Shown here piece after piece: positions 13,346 to 22,534 of a stretch of 64,000 nucleotides of DNA. The stretch lies in the NCBI RefSeq assembly GCF_014876185.1, contig NZ_JADALJ010000001.1:620001-684000 (forward strand). The letters run 5' to 3'. The DNA is from Rufibacter sp. LB8 (GTDB lineage Bacteria > Bacteroidota > Bacteroidia > Cytophagales > Hymenobacteraceae). Under the pieces are notes generated by a model, which was not told the origin of the DNA, did no database searches, and saw only the letters and a program-made list of their open reading frames with translations. Position 1 is the first letter of the stretch. Each line of letters opens with the position of its first letter. A program made the position numbers and the translations under genes.

Positions 13346-13376
13346 GAGCCCGAGGCGCTAACCTCGGGCTCTTCCG
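13341..13376 (-). terminator. Rho-independent terminator of the - strand GH97 operon
   Basis: A perfect 15-bp stem (CGGAAGAGCCCGAGG with CCTCGGGCTCTTCCG) and 6-nt loop, followed on the - strand by TTTTA. It lies 23 bp past the stop codon of the GH97 gene that ends at 13399, and may act in both directions. Confidence 0.85.
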
Positions 13377-13398
13377 TTCTTAAGAAAGCTGAAAATAA

Positions 13399-15534
13399 CT
13401 ACAGGTTTTTCAGGCCTTTCATTTCGTCTTTGCTGCCTTCTTTCACACTGATGGCCACGCCACCGCTAGACGCCAAACCTTGTTTCAAAACACTTTTAGA
13501 CGTCACCAGCACTTTTCTGATGGTGTAGCTCTGCGGGTTTTTATCATAACTGGCTTGGGGGCCGTCGGCGTAAAGGGTGGCGATGTATTTTTTGCCTTTG
13601 GGCAGGAAGCTGAAATTCACGGTGGCGGTTCTGGGGTTCTCATCCGTGATGCCGCCTATGTACCATTCGTTTTTGCCTTTGGCTTTGCGGGCGGTGGTTA
13701 CGTAATCGCCGGGCTCGGCTTCCAGCACATAGGTGTCATCCCAATCCAGGGCCACGTCTTTGATGAACTGGAATGCATCCGGGTATTTGGCGTAGTTCTC
13801 AGGTAAATCGGCGGCCATCTGCAGGGGGCTGTACATGGTCACGTAGTAGGCCAGCTGTTTCACCAGCGTGGTGTTTACACGGCCGTTGTGCCCGAAGCCG
13901 TTTTTGGAAAGCTCGGTCTGGAAAATGCCGGGGGTGTAGTCCATGGGGCCGCCCATCATGCGGGTGAACGGGAGAATGGTGCTGTGTTCCGGGGCCAGGC
14001 CGCCCATGGCTTCAAACTCCGTCCCGCGCGCAGATTCCTGGGCAAACCAGTTGGGATAAGTGCGGTGCAAGCCGGTAGGCCTTACGGCTTCATGGCTGTT
14101 GACCATAATTTTGTAGTCGGCGGCGCGCTTGGCCACGTGAATGTAGTGGTTCACCATCATCTGGCCGTCATGGTGCTCGCCGCGCGGAATGATGCTGCCT
14201 ACGTAACCGGTTTTCACGGCGGGGTAACCGTTTTCATTCATGAATTCAAAGGCGCGGTCCAGGTGGCGCTCATAGTTTGTGGCCGCGCCCGACGTTTCAT
14301 GGTGCATAATCAGCTTCACGTTTTTGGCTTTGGCATAGGCGTACAAGCCTTTCACGTTGAAATCTGGGTAAGGCGTTACAAAGTCAAATACGTCTTCTTT
14401 CCAGTTGCCAATCCAGTCTTCCCAGCCAATGTTCCAGCCTTCCACCAGCAAGCCTTCAATGCCGTGTTCAGACGCGAAGTCAATGTAGCGTTTCACATTC
14501 TCAGTGGTGGCGCCGTGCCGTCCGTTGGGCTTGAACGTGCTGAAATCATCCGTCAATTTTACGTTTGTGGCGGTGCTGTAGGCCCAGGAACTCTTGCCCA
14601 CAAAGTATTCCCACCACACGCCCATGTATTTCATGGGTTTAATCCAGGAAACGTCTTTGTATTCCGTGGGTGTATTTAAATTAAGGATAGTCTTGGAGGC
14701 CAGAATATCAGTGGCTTTGTCGCTCACAATAATGGTGCGCCACGGTGACTGCGCCGGCGTCTGCATGTAGCCTTTGTTACCGATGGCGTCAGGCACCAAA
14801 TGCGATTTCAACTTCAGGTTTTTAGCATCTACCTCATACTGCAGCGCAGGGTAATTGATCAGCGCCGCCTCGTGCAGGTTAATGTACAAACCATCGGCAG
14901 ATTTCAGCATGGCCGGCGTCTGCACAGAAGGCGCGGCTATGGGTTGCTGCGCGGTGATCTGAATGGTGGCTTTCTTCTGCAGGCTGGGGATCTCAGAGAA
15001 CTTAGAGGTGGTGTACGGGTATTCGTTGGTATCATAATCGCCGGGCATCCAGAAGATTTTGTGGTCTCCGGCCAGGTTTACCTCAGTTTGTTCTTCTTTG
15101 ATGATAAAGTAGGTCAGTCCGTTCTGCGTAGGGAATTCATACCTGAAGCCCAACCCGTCATTAAACAACCGGAATCTGATTTTGATGAACCGGTCTTTCT
15201 GCGCTTTCTGGGTAAGCGTGACCACCAGCTCAGTGTAATTGTTTTTGATGGTTTTCTGCTCGCCGTACACCGGTTCCCAGGAATCATTCACCGTGGTGGT
15301 CTCAGAATTAGAAATAGTAAAACCTTCCACAAAAGACGGTCCGTTAGCTACTTCAATCCCCAGCAGACTTGGCTTGACCACCGGCTTGTTTTTGTACGTG
15401 AGCTGGTACGAAGGCCTTCCAGCGGAAGTCAATTCAAACTTTAAAATAAGATTTTTATCTGGCGACGTGATGGTCTGGGCATGGGCTCCCCCAAGTAGAA
15501 AGAGCGAAACCAGAAGAAAGATAAAGTGTTTCAT
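13399..15534 (-). CDS. GH97 alpha-glucosidase, second paralogue
   Basis: A 711-residue exported enzyme (signal peptide ending GAHAQ) with the same architecture as the SusB-like protein at 10912-13056. The inverting-type glutamates are E413 (HHET), E482 (SHEAVRPTG), E500 and E506 (QESARGTE), again spaced 69, 18 and 6. It is the last gene of the - strand maltose operon, 35 bp after the MFS transporter. The two GH97 proteins are clearly diverged, so this is not a recent duplication; differing chain-length or linkage preference is possible but not shown. Confidence 0.92.
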   Translation of the reverse strand: MKHFIFLLVSLFLLGGAHAQTITSPDKNLILKFELTSAGRPSYQLTYKNKPVVKPSLLGIEVANGPSFVEGFTISNSETTTVNDSWEPVYGEQKTIKNNYTELVVTLTQKAQKDRFIKIRFRLFNDGLGFRYEFPTQNGLTYFIIKEEQTEVNLAGDHKIFWMPGDYDTNEYPYTTSKFSEIPSLQKKATIQITAQQPIAAPSVQTPAMLKSADGLYINLHEAALINYPALQYEVDAKNLKLKSHLVPDAIGNKGYMQTPAQSPWRTIIVSDKATDILASKTILNLNTPTEYKDVSWIKPMKYMGVWWEYFVGKSSWAYSTATNVKLTDDFSTFKPNGRHGATTENVKRYIDFASEHGIEGLLVEGWNIGWEDWIGNWKEDVFDFVTPYPDFNVKGLYAYAKAKNVKLIMHHETSGAATNYERHLDRAFEFMNENGYPAVKTGYVGSIIPRGEHHDGQMMVNHYIHVAKRAADYKIMVNSHEAVRPTGLHRTYPNWFAQESARGTEFEAMGGLAPEHSTILPFTRMMGGPMDYTPGIFQTELSKNGFGHNGRVNTTLVKQLAYYVTMYSPLQMAADLPENYAKYPDAFQFIKDVALDWDDTYVLEAEPGDYVTTARKAKGKNEWYIGGITDENPRTATVNFSFLPKGKKYIATLYADGPQASYDKNPQSYTIRKVLVTSKSVLKQGLASSGGVAISVKEGSKDEMKGLKNL

Positions 15535-15569
15535 AGGTATAAAAGGTAGGGAAGAGTAGAAGTGAAAAA

Positions 15570-16895
15570 TTACGCCAGGTGTTCGTCTACATCCTGCACG
15601 CGCAAGGTAAGCAAGCCGGCAAAAATCATGGAGCAGCCGCCCAGCACCAGCACGTAAATTGATTGGCCTTCAAAGAAATTTTTGTTGATGAAATCCAGCA
15701 TGGTGCCGGCCACAATCTGCGGAATCACAATGAAAAAATTGAACACGCCCATGTAATAGCCCATGCGTTTCGCCGGCAAAGAACCCGCCAGAATAGCGTA
15801 GGGCATGGTGAGAATACTGGCCCAGGCAATTCCCACGCCTACCATAGAAACTAGCAACAGGTTTGGGTCAGACACAAAGTACATGGAAATCAAGCCCAAA
15901 CCGCCAATGACCAGACAAATCAAATGGGTCATTCTTCTATTGGTTTTTTTGGCGATCACCGGCAACACAAACGCGAACAAAGCCGAGATGCCGTTATAGA
16001 CCGCAAAGCAGATGCCTACCCAGTCGGCGCCTTCATTGTAGAGTTTAGAGGTGGTGTCTGAGGTGCCGTACACGTGACTGGTGACGGCGGGCGTGGTGAA
16101 AATCCACATGGCAAAAAGCGCGAACCAGGTAAAGAACTGCACAAAAGCCAACTGAAACATGGTCTTCGGCATTTTGAAGATGCCCGAGAACGTTTCTGCT
16201 ACGCCCTGCCAAAAGGTGGTTTCGCTATTTTCCCGCTTGAACTCGTCCAGGTCCTCGGGTGGATATTCGTTGGTTTTAAGCACTGTCCAGAGCACGGCCA
16301 GAAAGAAGACTACGCCGCCGGAATAAAAAGCCCATTTCACCGAGGGCGGAATTTCGCCGGCCGGTGCCGTGTTGGGAAGGCCAATCCAGTTGTTGAAAAT
16401 CCAGGGAAGGGAAGAGGCCACCACCGCGCCCACCCCAATGAAAAACGTCTGCGTCGCGAAACCAGCCGTGCGTTGGTCAGAAGGCAACAGATCACCCACC
16501 AGCGCCCGGAACGGCTCCATGGAGATGTTGATGGACGAATCCAGAATCCAGAGCATGCCCACCGCCATCCAGAGCGCATGCGAATTGGGCATGATCACCA
16601 GCGAGATAGACGCCAGGATGGCACCCACCAGAAAAAACGGTTTTCTTCGGCCAAACCTGGGGCTCCAAGTGCGGTCACTTAAGTAACCAATCACGGGTTG
16701 CACCAACAATCCCGTAACGGGCGCGGCCAGCCAGTAAAGCGCAATTTCCGTTCCGCCCAGGGTTTCAAAAATGCGGCTCACGTTGGCGTTCTGCAGCGCA
16801 AATCCAAACTGAATACCCAAAAACCCGAAACTCATGTTCCAGATTTGCCAGAAGCTGAGGCGGGGCTTGGCTTGCGCTTGTAAAGTTGGTGCCAT
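15570..16895 (-). CDS. MFS sugar transporter (maltose/maltodextrin, SLC45/GPH-like)
   Basis: A 441-residue inner-membrane carrier with about 12 hydrophobic segments. The family motif is in the first loop (PVIGYLSDRTWSPRFGRRKPF) and NISMEPFRALVGDLLP is in the middle. This is typical of the MFS sugar permeases found next to maltose phosphorylase in Bacteroidota. It lies between GH13 and GH97 genes in a maltose-phosphorylase operon, so import of maltose or short maltodextrins into the cytoplasm is the likely job. It would link periplasmic hydrolysis to the cytoplasmic phosphorylase. Substrate is inferred from context. Confidence 0.85.
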   Translation of the reverse strand: MAPTLQAQAKPRLSFWQIWNMSFGFLGIQFGFALQNANVSRIFETLGGTEIALYWLAAPVTGLLVQPVIGYLSDRTWSPRFGRRKPFFLVGAILASISLVIMPNSHALWMAVGMLWILDSSINISMEPFRALVGDLLPSDQRTAGFATQTFFIGVGAVVASSLPWIFNNWIGLPNTAPAGEIPPSVKWAFYSGGVVFFLAVLWTVLKTNEYPPEDLDEFKRENSETTFWQGVAETFSGIFKMPKTMFQLAFVQFFTWFALFAMWIFTTPAVTSHVYGTSDTTSKLYNEGADWVGICFAVYNGISALFAFVLPVIAKKTNRRMTHLICLVIGGLGLISMYFVSDPNLLLVSMVGVGIAWASILTMPYAILAGSLPAKRMGYYMGVFNFFIVIPQIVAGTMLDFINKNFFEGQSIYVLVLGGCSMIFAGLLTLRVQDVDEHLA

Positions 16896-16928
16896 GGGTT
16901 GTGTCTGTTAGTGGTAGTTGGTTTTGTT

Positions 16929-16971
16929 TTCCGTTTTCGGGCTCCAAACTGAAAATGAAGCCAAAAACGGG
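16929..16971. repeat. Dispersed palindrome, copy 5 (subfamily A, TCCAAACTGAAAATG centre)
   Basis: Arms TTCCGTTTTCGGGCT and AAGCCAAAAACGG with the same variant centre as copy 2. It lies in the 78-bp gap between the GH13 and MFS genes of one operon. Confidence 0.8.
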
Positions 16972-16973
16972 TT

Positions 16974-18857
16974 TTATTTCTGCTGTAGTAAAAACACATG
17001 CGCGCTCATGGGGGCCAGATTGATGCCGGTTTTCACCGTAGGCTGTAGGGGCAACAAAGGCATGTCGGTGAGCAAATCCTGGAGTGTGAGCGTGCTGTTC
17101 AAAGTCAAACCTAAGGCCGCCAATGCTTCCGCTGACAAAGCCAGGGAAAAGTTGGTGGCCGTGCGGTTAAAATTCACCAGCACCAGGAGCCGCTCGGTTG
17201 AAGTATGGCGCACATAGGCATAAGTGCCGGCGGGCGCGCTTCCTGGGTTGGCCGTGAGGGCATAGAACTTCCCTTTTCTGATGGCCTCACGGGTGGTGCT
17301 CACCTGCAGCAGTTTGGCGTAGAAAGCCCGTAATTTTTGTTGGTCTTCGGTGAGTTTGCCGCCGTCAAATTGGCCGTTGTTCATCCAGGCCTGGTGCGCC
17401 GGAACGCCCCAGTAGTCAAAAATGGTGGTGCGGCCGTCTTCGCCCTGAAAACCTTCCAGCCCTCTGCCAGGTTCGCCTACTTCCTGCCCAAAATACAGCA
17501 TGACGGGGCCTGAGCCTAGGGTGGCGCTCACGGTCATGGCGGGCACGGCGGCCCAGGGCGTACCTGCAAATTCTGGCGAGGCAATGCGGTGCTCATCATG
17601 GTTTTCCAAAAACCGGAGCATGTGACTGGAGATGCCGTTGCTTTCTTCGCGCCACACCTTGGTGATATCTTGGGTTTTGCCCTGGCCTTTGTTTTCCATC
17701 AAGCGGCGCAAACCATCATATAAACCCACCTTGTCATAGAGATAGTCAAAGCCGCCGGTTTTAATATAATTGCGGTATTCTTTGGGGTTGTAGATTTCAG
17801 CGATGAAGGTGATACCGGGGTGCCTGGCTTTGACTTGCGGAATCACCCAGGCCCAGAATTCCACGGGGACCATCTCGGCCATATCACACCGGAACCCGTC
17901 TACCCCTTTGCCTGCCCAAAACTGCAGAATGTCGCGCATCTTGAGCCAGGTGTCTGGAGTTGGAGTGAAGTGTTGTGTGCGGTTGTTCTGAAGGTCTACG
18001 CCGTAGTTCAGCTTCACGGTCTCAAACCAATCGTTCTCAGAGGGCGTGGCGCTGAATACGTCATTGCCGGAGACTTTGGCGGGGTTTTCTGCGAATTTGT
18101 TGTCTTCCTGAGGACCTTTGAATGCCGCGCCCAACGGATTATAACTAGCCGGGACTTGCAACGCCTGACCGGGCAGGTAATAGAAATTGTTGTTCGGTTT
18201 AAAACCAGCGGTCACGTCATCTTTATCTCCAAAATCCTGCACGCCCGCCGGTTTGGCATCTGAGTGGTAGTGGCGGGCCACGTGGTTGGGCACGAAGTCA
18301 ATAAGCACCTTCAAACCGTTGCTGTGGGTGCGCGCGACCAAGGCTTCAAACTCGGCCATGCGCTGCTTTACATTCACGGCCAAATCTGGGGCCACGTCAT
18401 AATAATCTTTAATGGCGTACGGCGACCCGGCGCGGCCTTTCACCACATCTGCGTCATCTACCGGAATGCCAAATGGCGTGAAGTCGGTCATGGTGGCGTG
18501 CTCCAGCACGCCGGTGTACCAGACGTGCGTCACGCCCAGTTTCTTGATTTCCTGCAGGGCTTTCTGGCTGATGTCATTGAACTTGCCCACGCCGTTTTCC
18601 TGCGCCGTGCCATAGGTTTTGTTCACGCTTTTCCTATTCCCGAACAGCCTCGTCATGACCTGGTAAATCACCAGCTTCTGGTCGGTGATTTCTTCATTGG
18701 TCGTGTTCACTTCTGCCTGTGGGGCTGGCACTGGTGCAACGGGAGCCTGGGCATTCGTCTCCTGAGACGTTTTGGCAGGAATAGAGGCAGTTTTACAACC
18801 AACTGCCAGGCAAGTCATTAACAACAAAGACAGAAACGAACGCTTGGAGTAAATCAT
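16974..18857 (-). CDS. GH13 alpha-amylase family lipoprotein
   Basis: A 627-residue starch or maltodextrin hydrolase. It is probably lipid-anchored: the signal peptide ends in the lipobox LAVGC (C21), followed by a Pro/Ala-rich linker (30-60). GH13 regions are VLIDFVPNH (about 184-192), GFRCDMAE with nucleophile D325, FIAEIY with acid/base E354 and FLENHDEHR with stabiliser D421. A C-terminal beta domain closes it. It belongs to the - strand operon with maltose phosphorylase upstream and the MFS carrier downstream. The C in GFRCD is a variation on the usual RxD motif but leaves the catalytic Asp in place. Confidence 0.9.
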   Translation of the reverse strand: MIYSKRSFLSLLLMTCLAVGCKTASIPAKTSQETNAQAPVAPVPAPQAEVNTTNEEITDQKLVIYQVMTRLFGNRKSVNKTYGTAQENGVGKFNDISQKALQEIKKLGVTHVWYTGVLEHATMTDFTPFGIPVDDADVVKGRAGSPYAIKDYYDVAPDLAVNVKQRMAEFEALVARTHSNGLKVLIDFVPNHVARHYHSDAKPAGVQDFGDKDDVTAGFKPNNNFYYLPGQALQVPASYNPLGAAFKGPQEDNKFAENPAKVSGNDVFSATPSENDWFETVKLNYGVDLQNNRTQHFTPTPDTWLKMRDILQFWAGKGVDGFRCDMAEMVPVEFWAWVIPQVKARHPGITFIAEIYNPKEYRNYIKTGGFDYLYDKVGLYDGLRRLMENKGQGKTQDITKVWREESNGISSHMLRFLENHDEHRIASPEFAGTPWAAVPAMTVSATLGSGPVMLYFGQEVGEPGRGLEGFQGEDGRTTIFDYWGVPAHQAWMNNGQFDGGKLTEDQQKLRAFYAKLLQVSTTREAIRKGKFYALTANPGSAPAGTYAYVRHTSTERLLVLVNFNRTATNFSLALSAEALAALGLTLNSTLTLQDLLTDMPLLPLQPTVKTGINLAPMSAHVFLLQQK

Positions 18858-18911
18858 GCAATAGTTAGTTTCAATAGAGACAGATAATGCGGTGTGTACA
18901 TGAAATCCAAA

Positions 18912-18958
18912 TTTTCCGTTTTCGGGCTCATTTCCAGAAATGAGCCCGAAAACGGAAG
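18912..18958. repeat. Dispersed palindrome, copy 6 (subfamily A)
   Basis: TTTTCCGTTTTCGGGCTCAT and a perfectly matching right arm around a CCAG centre. It lies in the gap between GH65 and GH13. Confidence 0.9.
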
Positions 18959-18962
18959 GTCC

Positions 18963-21281
18963 TTAGGCCAATTGGTGCGCAATCTCGGTTTTACGGTAGG
19001 CATCAATGGCCTGCGGTTGGTCAAAGACCTGCAAGGTCAACGGAGTGGCCGATTGGTTCTCAATCTCCACGGCTTCCTTGGTCACTTTCACCTGCAACAG
19101 TGAACCTCTGAACCTTATTTTAAAGGAATACGAAGACCAACCAGCCGGAATGAACGGATTGAAATGCAGCTGGTTTTCCCTTACCCGCATCCCCCCGAAA
19201 CCCTGCACCACGGCCATCCAGGTGCCGGCCATGGAAGTGATGTGGCAGCCGTCTTCGGTGTCATTGTTGTAGTCGTCCAGGTCCAAACGGGCGGTGCGCA
19301 GGTAGAAGTCATAGGCGCGCTGCTCGTCACCTAATTTAGCGGCTAAAATAGCGTGTACGCACGGCGAAAGCGACGATTCATGCACGGTGCGCGGCTCGTA
19401 AAAATCATAGTTGCGCCGGATGGTGTCCAGGTCATAGCGGTCCTCAAACAGGTAGATGCCTTGCAGCACATCGGCCTGCTTGATAAACACGGAGCGCAGA
19501 ATTCTGTCCCAGGACCACTTCTGGTTCAGGGGCCGCTCAGAGGCTGGCAATTCTTTCACCAGTGTCTGTTCTTTGTCCAGGAAACCGTCTTGCTGCAGGA
19601 AAATACCCAATTCTTCGTCCTCGGGGTAATACATGTGGTCAATCACATGCTGCCACTGCTCGGTTTCCTGCGCCACGTTCAGGTTCATCTTCGCCAGCAA
19701 TTCTGCGTAACGGGACGGGGCGTTTTCCTGCACGTGTTGCAAGGCGTGAAGGGTATATTCCAGGGTCCAAGTGGCAATGGTGGAGGTGTACCAGTTGTTG
19801 TTGACGTTGTTTTCGTATTCATTGGGGCCGGTCACGCCCAGCATCACGTATTGGTTTTTGGCGGCGGACCAATTCACGCGCTGCGCCCAGAACCGGGAAA
19901 TAGCTACCAAAACCTCCAGCCCAAACTCGGCTAAATAAGCGTCATCTCCGGTGTACCTAATGTAGTCATGAATGGCGTGCGCGATGGCGCCGTTGCGGTG
20001 AATTTCCTCAAAGGTGATTTCCCACTCGTTGTGGCATTCCTCGCCGTTGATGGTGACCATGGGGTAAAGCGCCGCACCGCCGGTAAAGCCCAGTTTCTCA
20101 GCATTTTCAATGGCTTTAGGCAGGTGTTTGTAGCGGTAAATTAACAGATTACGGGCTACTTGCGGGTCGGCGGTGGCCAGGTAGAAGGGCAGGCAATAGG
20201 CCTCGGTGTCCCAGTAGGTGGTGCCGCCGTATTTCTCGCCGGTGAAGCCTTTGGGGCCGATGTTGAGGCGCTCGTCTTCGCCGGTATAGGTTTGGTTAAG
20301 CTGGAAAATATTGAAACGAATGCCTTGTTGGGCAGCGGCATCGCCTTCAATCACAATGTCACTTTCTTCCCATTTGGCGGCCCAGGCGGCGGCTTGTTCC
20401 TGCAAAAGTTGCTCAAAGCCTTTTTCGGCCGCGGCCGCCACTACTTTCTGGGTGTTAGCGAGTAAGTCTGACTTGGCGTAGTTCTCTGAAGAAAGGTTGG
20501 CGGCGTATTTATAGACAACCGTTTCCTGGCCTTGGGCAGCGGTTACTTCAAACGTGGAGGCAATGTATTTGGGACGTTCAATTGGAGTAGACGTGATAGC
20601 TATTTCCTGCCCGTTTTGGGTCACCTTTATTTTCTGGCCGGTACAAACCTGGAAGGCCGTTTTCTTGGTTTCAACGGTCACGTAGCCTTCCTGGGGTGAG
20701 GCCTGCTGCTGCACTTCGTTCCAGAATTTTTCATCGTAGTTGGAGTCGGCGTTGATGATGTCGGCGTCTACGTAGGGCGTGAAAGTGAGCGTGCCGCTGA
20801 AGTTCAATGGGGTCACGCTGTATTTAATGGCGCCCACTTCGTCTTGCACAATGCTGGTGAACCGTTTGGAGACCACGCGGACCTGCTTGCCGCTGGGCAG
20901 GGTGGCGGTGCATTGGCGCTCCAGCCAGCCCTCGCGCATGTTCAGTTCCCGCCGGAAATTAGATACCTGGCAAAGATTCAAATCCAAGGTTTCGCCGTTT
21001 ACCTGCACGTCAATGCCAATCCAGTTGGCGGCGTTCAAGACCTTGGCGAAGTATTCTGGGTAGCCATTTTTCCACCAGCCCACGCGGGTTTTGTCTGGGT
21101 AGTACACGCCCGCCACGTAATTGCCCTGCAGGGTTTCGCCGGTGAACGCTTCCTCAAAATTGGCGCGCTGGCCCATGCGGCCGTTGCCCAGAGAAAAAAC
21201 GCTTTCTGATATCTTGTTATAGTCCGGATGAAAGCCTTCTTCTATAATGGACCATTCATCTACGGTGAGGTATTGTTTCAT
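18963..21281 (-). CDS. GH65 maltose phosphorylase
   Basis: Cytoplasmic enzyme that splits maltose with phosphate into glucose and beta-glucose 1-phosphate. The 772-residue product has no signal peptide. Family 65 features are YWDTEAYCLPF (356 on), the GPNEYENN motif with catalytic acid E488, the phosphate-site region KQADVLQGIYLFEDRYD and HESSLSPCVHAILAAKLG near the C-terminus. Length is typical. The next upstream gene encodes beta-phosphoglucomutase, the standard partner, which fits maltose rather than trehalose or kojibiose as substrate, although family members with other specificities cannot be excluded. Confidence 0.92.
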   Translation of the reverse strand: MKQYLTVDEWSIIEEGFHPDYNKISESVFSLGNGRMGQRANFEEAFTGETLQGNYVAGVYYPDKTRVGWWKNGYPEYFAKVLNAANWIGIDVQVNGETLDLNLCQVSNFRRELNMREGWLERQCTATLPSGKQVRVVSKRFTSIVQDEVGAIKYSVTPLNFSGTLTFTPYVDADIINADSNYDEKFWNEVQQQASPQEGYVTVETKKTAFQVCTGQKIKVTQNGQEIAITSTPIERPKYIASTFEVTAAQGQETVVYKYAANLSSENYAKSDLLANTQKVVAAAAEKGFEQLLQEQAAAWAAKWEESDIVIEGDAAAQQGIRFNIFQLNQTYTGEDERLNIGPKGFTGEKYGGTTYWDTEAYCLPFYLATADPQVARNLLIYRYKHLPKAIENAEKLGFTGGAALYPMVTINGEECHNEWEITFEEIHRNGAIAHAIHDYIRYTGDDAYLAEFGLEVLVAISRFWAQRVNWSAAKNQYVMLGVTGPNEYENNVNNNWYTSTIATWTLEYTLHALQHVQENAPSRYAELLAKMNLNVAQETEQWQHVIDHMYYPEDEELGIFLQQDGFLDKEQTLVKELPASERPLNQKWSWDRILRSVFIKQADVLQGIYLFEDRYDLDTIRRNYDFYEPRTVHESSLSPCVHAILAAKLGDEQRAYDFYLRTARLDLDDYNNDTEDGCHITSMAGTWMAVVQGFGGMRVRENQLHFNPFIPAGWSSYSFKIRFRGSLLQVKVTKEAVEIENQSATPLTLQVFDQPQAIDAYRKTEIAHQLA

Positions 21282-21334
21282 AAATTGGTATCAGGTGCCG
21301 GGGCACAGGTATCAAAAGTCATTCAAGTATTGCG

Positions 21335-21376
21335 TTCCGTTTTTGGCCTCCATTCTGGAAATGAGCGCCAAAACAG
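21335..21376. repeat. Dispersed palindrome, copy 7 (subfamily A, divergent)
   Basis: GTTCCGTTTTTGGCCTCCAT and AAATGAGCGCCAAAACAG. The left arm carries the TTTGGCCTC variant. It lies between pgmB and GH65, overlapping the region just past the pgmB stop. Confidence 0.75.
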
Positions 21377-21377
21377 C

Positions 21378-22040
21378 CTAATTCTTCCGCTCCAAACTGC
21401 GCAGCCTTTCCACCGACAATTCAGATAAGTCTTTGACCACAAGGTCTGCCTGGTGCAGAACGTGAGGCTCGCCCACGCCCACGCACAGCATGCCGGCGTT
21501 TTTGGCGGCTTCCACGCCGGCCACGGCATCTTCAAACACCACGCAGGCAGTGTGGGTAACGCCCAGAGCCTGAGCGCCTTTCAAAAATACTTCTGGGTTG
21601 GGTTTGCCTTTCTCCACGTGGCGGCCGTCAATGATAGCGTCAAAATAGGGGAGCAGGGCGGTGCGTTCCAGGATCAGTTGGGCGTTTTTGCTGGCAGAGC
21701 CCAGCGCTATTTTCAGGCCTTCGGCTTTAAGTTCTTTCAGGAAATTGACTACACCGGGTAGAATCTCGGAGGGCGTCATTTTGGCCACATCCAGCAGGTA
21801 TTCGGTGTTTTTTTGCTCACACAAGGCCAGCATCTGTTCCTGAGGCATGGTTTGTCCGCCAATTTCCAGAATGATTTCCAGGGACCGGCGCCGGCTCACG
21901 CCTTTCAGCCGCTCATTATGCTGCTCGGTAAAGTCAATACCCAGGCTTTCAGCGGTTTGTCGCCAGGCTTTGTAATGGTACACGGCGGTGTCCACCAAAA
22001 CGCCATCTAAATCAAAAAGGCAAGCGGTGATGTGGTTCAT
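21378..22040 (-). CDS. pgmB: Beta-phosphoglucomutase
   Basis: Interconverts beta-glucose 1-phosphate and glucose 6-phosphate in the cytoplasm. The 220-residue HAD-superfamily protein begins FDLDGVLVDTAVYHYKAWR (nucleophile D10, acid/base D12) with the cap-domain segment ERLKGVSRRRSLEIIL, the LGSASKN threonine/serine motif region and VFEDAVAGVEAAKNAGM. This is the beta-PGM pattern. It is the first gene of the - strand operon pgmB-GH65-GH13-MFS-GH97, so maltose phosphorylase product feeds straight into glycolysis. Confidence 0.93.
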   Translation of the reverse strand: MNHITACLFDLDGVLVDTAVYHYKAWRQTAESLGIDFTEQHNERLKGVSRRRSLEIILEIGGQTMPQEQMLALCEQKNTEYLLDVAKMTPSEILPGVVNFLKELKAEGLKIALGSASKNAQLILERTALLPYFDAIIDGRHVEKGKPNPEVFLKGAQALGVTHTACVVFEDAVAGVEAAKNAGMLCVGVGEPHVLHQADLVVKDLSELSVERLRSLERKN

Positions 22041-22092
22041 AGTTTCATGTTAGTCCGACCCTTTTTTCATGGGGTGGCATATTGGTGGCAGG

Positions 22093-22135
22093 GCGTTTTC
22101 GGCTTCATTTCTGAAAATGAGCCCGAAAACGGAAT
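22093..22135. repeat. Dispersed palindrome, copy 8 (subfamily A)
   Basis: GGCGTTTTCGGCTTCATTT and AAATGAGCCCGAAAACGG around a CTGA centre, upstream of pgmB. Confidence 0.85.
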
Positions 22136-22534
22136 TTTTAGTTTATAGCACAGGCATTGAATTTCCGTTGCGCCCTACTATATAAAGGTGTGCCCTTCAG
22201 GAAATCGTTTTCAAGCACAGCGCTTCAAGTACTACTCTTTTTTAACGGTCCTTACCTTTTGCTCAGCGTATTCTGTGGTTTGGGTTAAATAAAAGGTATA
22301 AAACTGAATCAATAGAATCAATAACTTAACAGTCAAGCTCTTACTGGTGAACCAAATTTTTAATGATGCTCTGTTTTGAGAGGGCGCCAACCCTGTCCAT
22401 CAAGTGAAATACCCAGTTGGTACTCCATTTTTATTAGTAATATTGTAAAAACACATGCTAAAATAAGGATAAAATTGATTACGAAATCGATTTCCCTAAA
22501 TTTATAATGTGATTTTTAAAAATATCTGGTGCTT
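22136..22534. promoter_or_regulatory. Divergent intergenic control region (pgmB operon / esterase)
   Basis: About 400 bp without a gene. It carries an AT-rich stretch, a -7-like box TAATATTG at 22438-22445 on the + strand and the GAAATCGATTTC palindrome at 22483-22494. No RNA gene is seen. Confidence 0.5.
22483..22494. promoter_or_regulatory. Palindromic operator GAAATCGATTTC, second site
   Basis: Same 12-bp palindrome as at 115-126 upstream of susC, located 40 bp before the esterase start codon. A shared regulator of the starch locus is inferred. Confidence 0.5.

Larger units (their letters stand above)
13057..13398. other. Non-coding gap between two convergent GH97 genes
   Basis: 342 bp without a credible gene. 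It holds two copies of the dispersed palindrome (13069-13110 and 13304-13345), two hairpins of a second, mutually related palindrome type (13166-13185 and 13269-13288) and the terminator of the - strand GH97 gene (13341-13376). Confidence 0.75.

Noticed and set aside
13888..14679. Long + strand frame (263 codons) opposite the GH97 gene
   Set aside because: Antisense shadow of a strongly conserved enzyme, rich in H, V and G as expected for the complement of GH97 codons.
22136..22534. Possible small RNA or short gene upstream of the esterase
   Set aside because: No codon bias, no convincing hairpin with T run and no family match; only operator and promoter-like elements are supportable.
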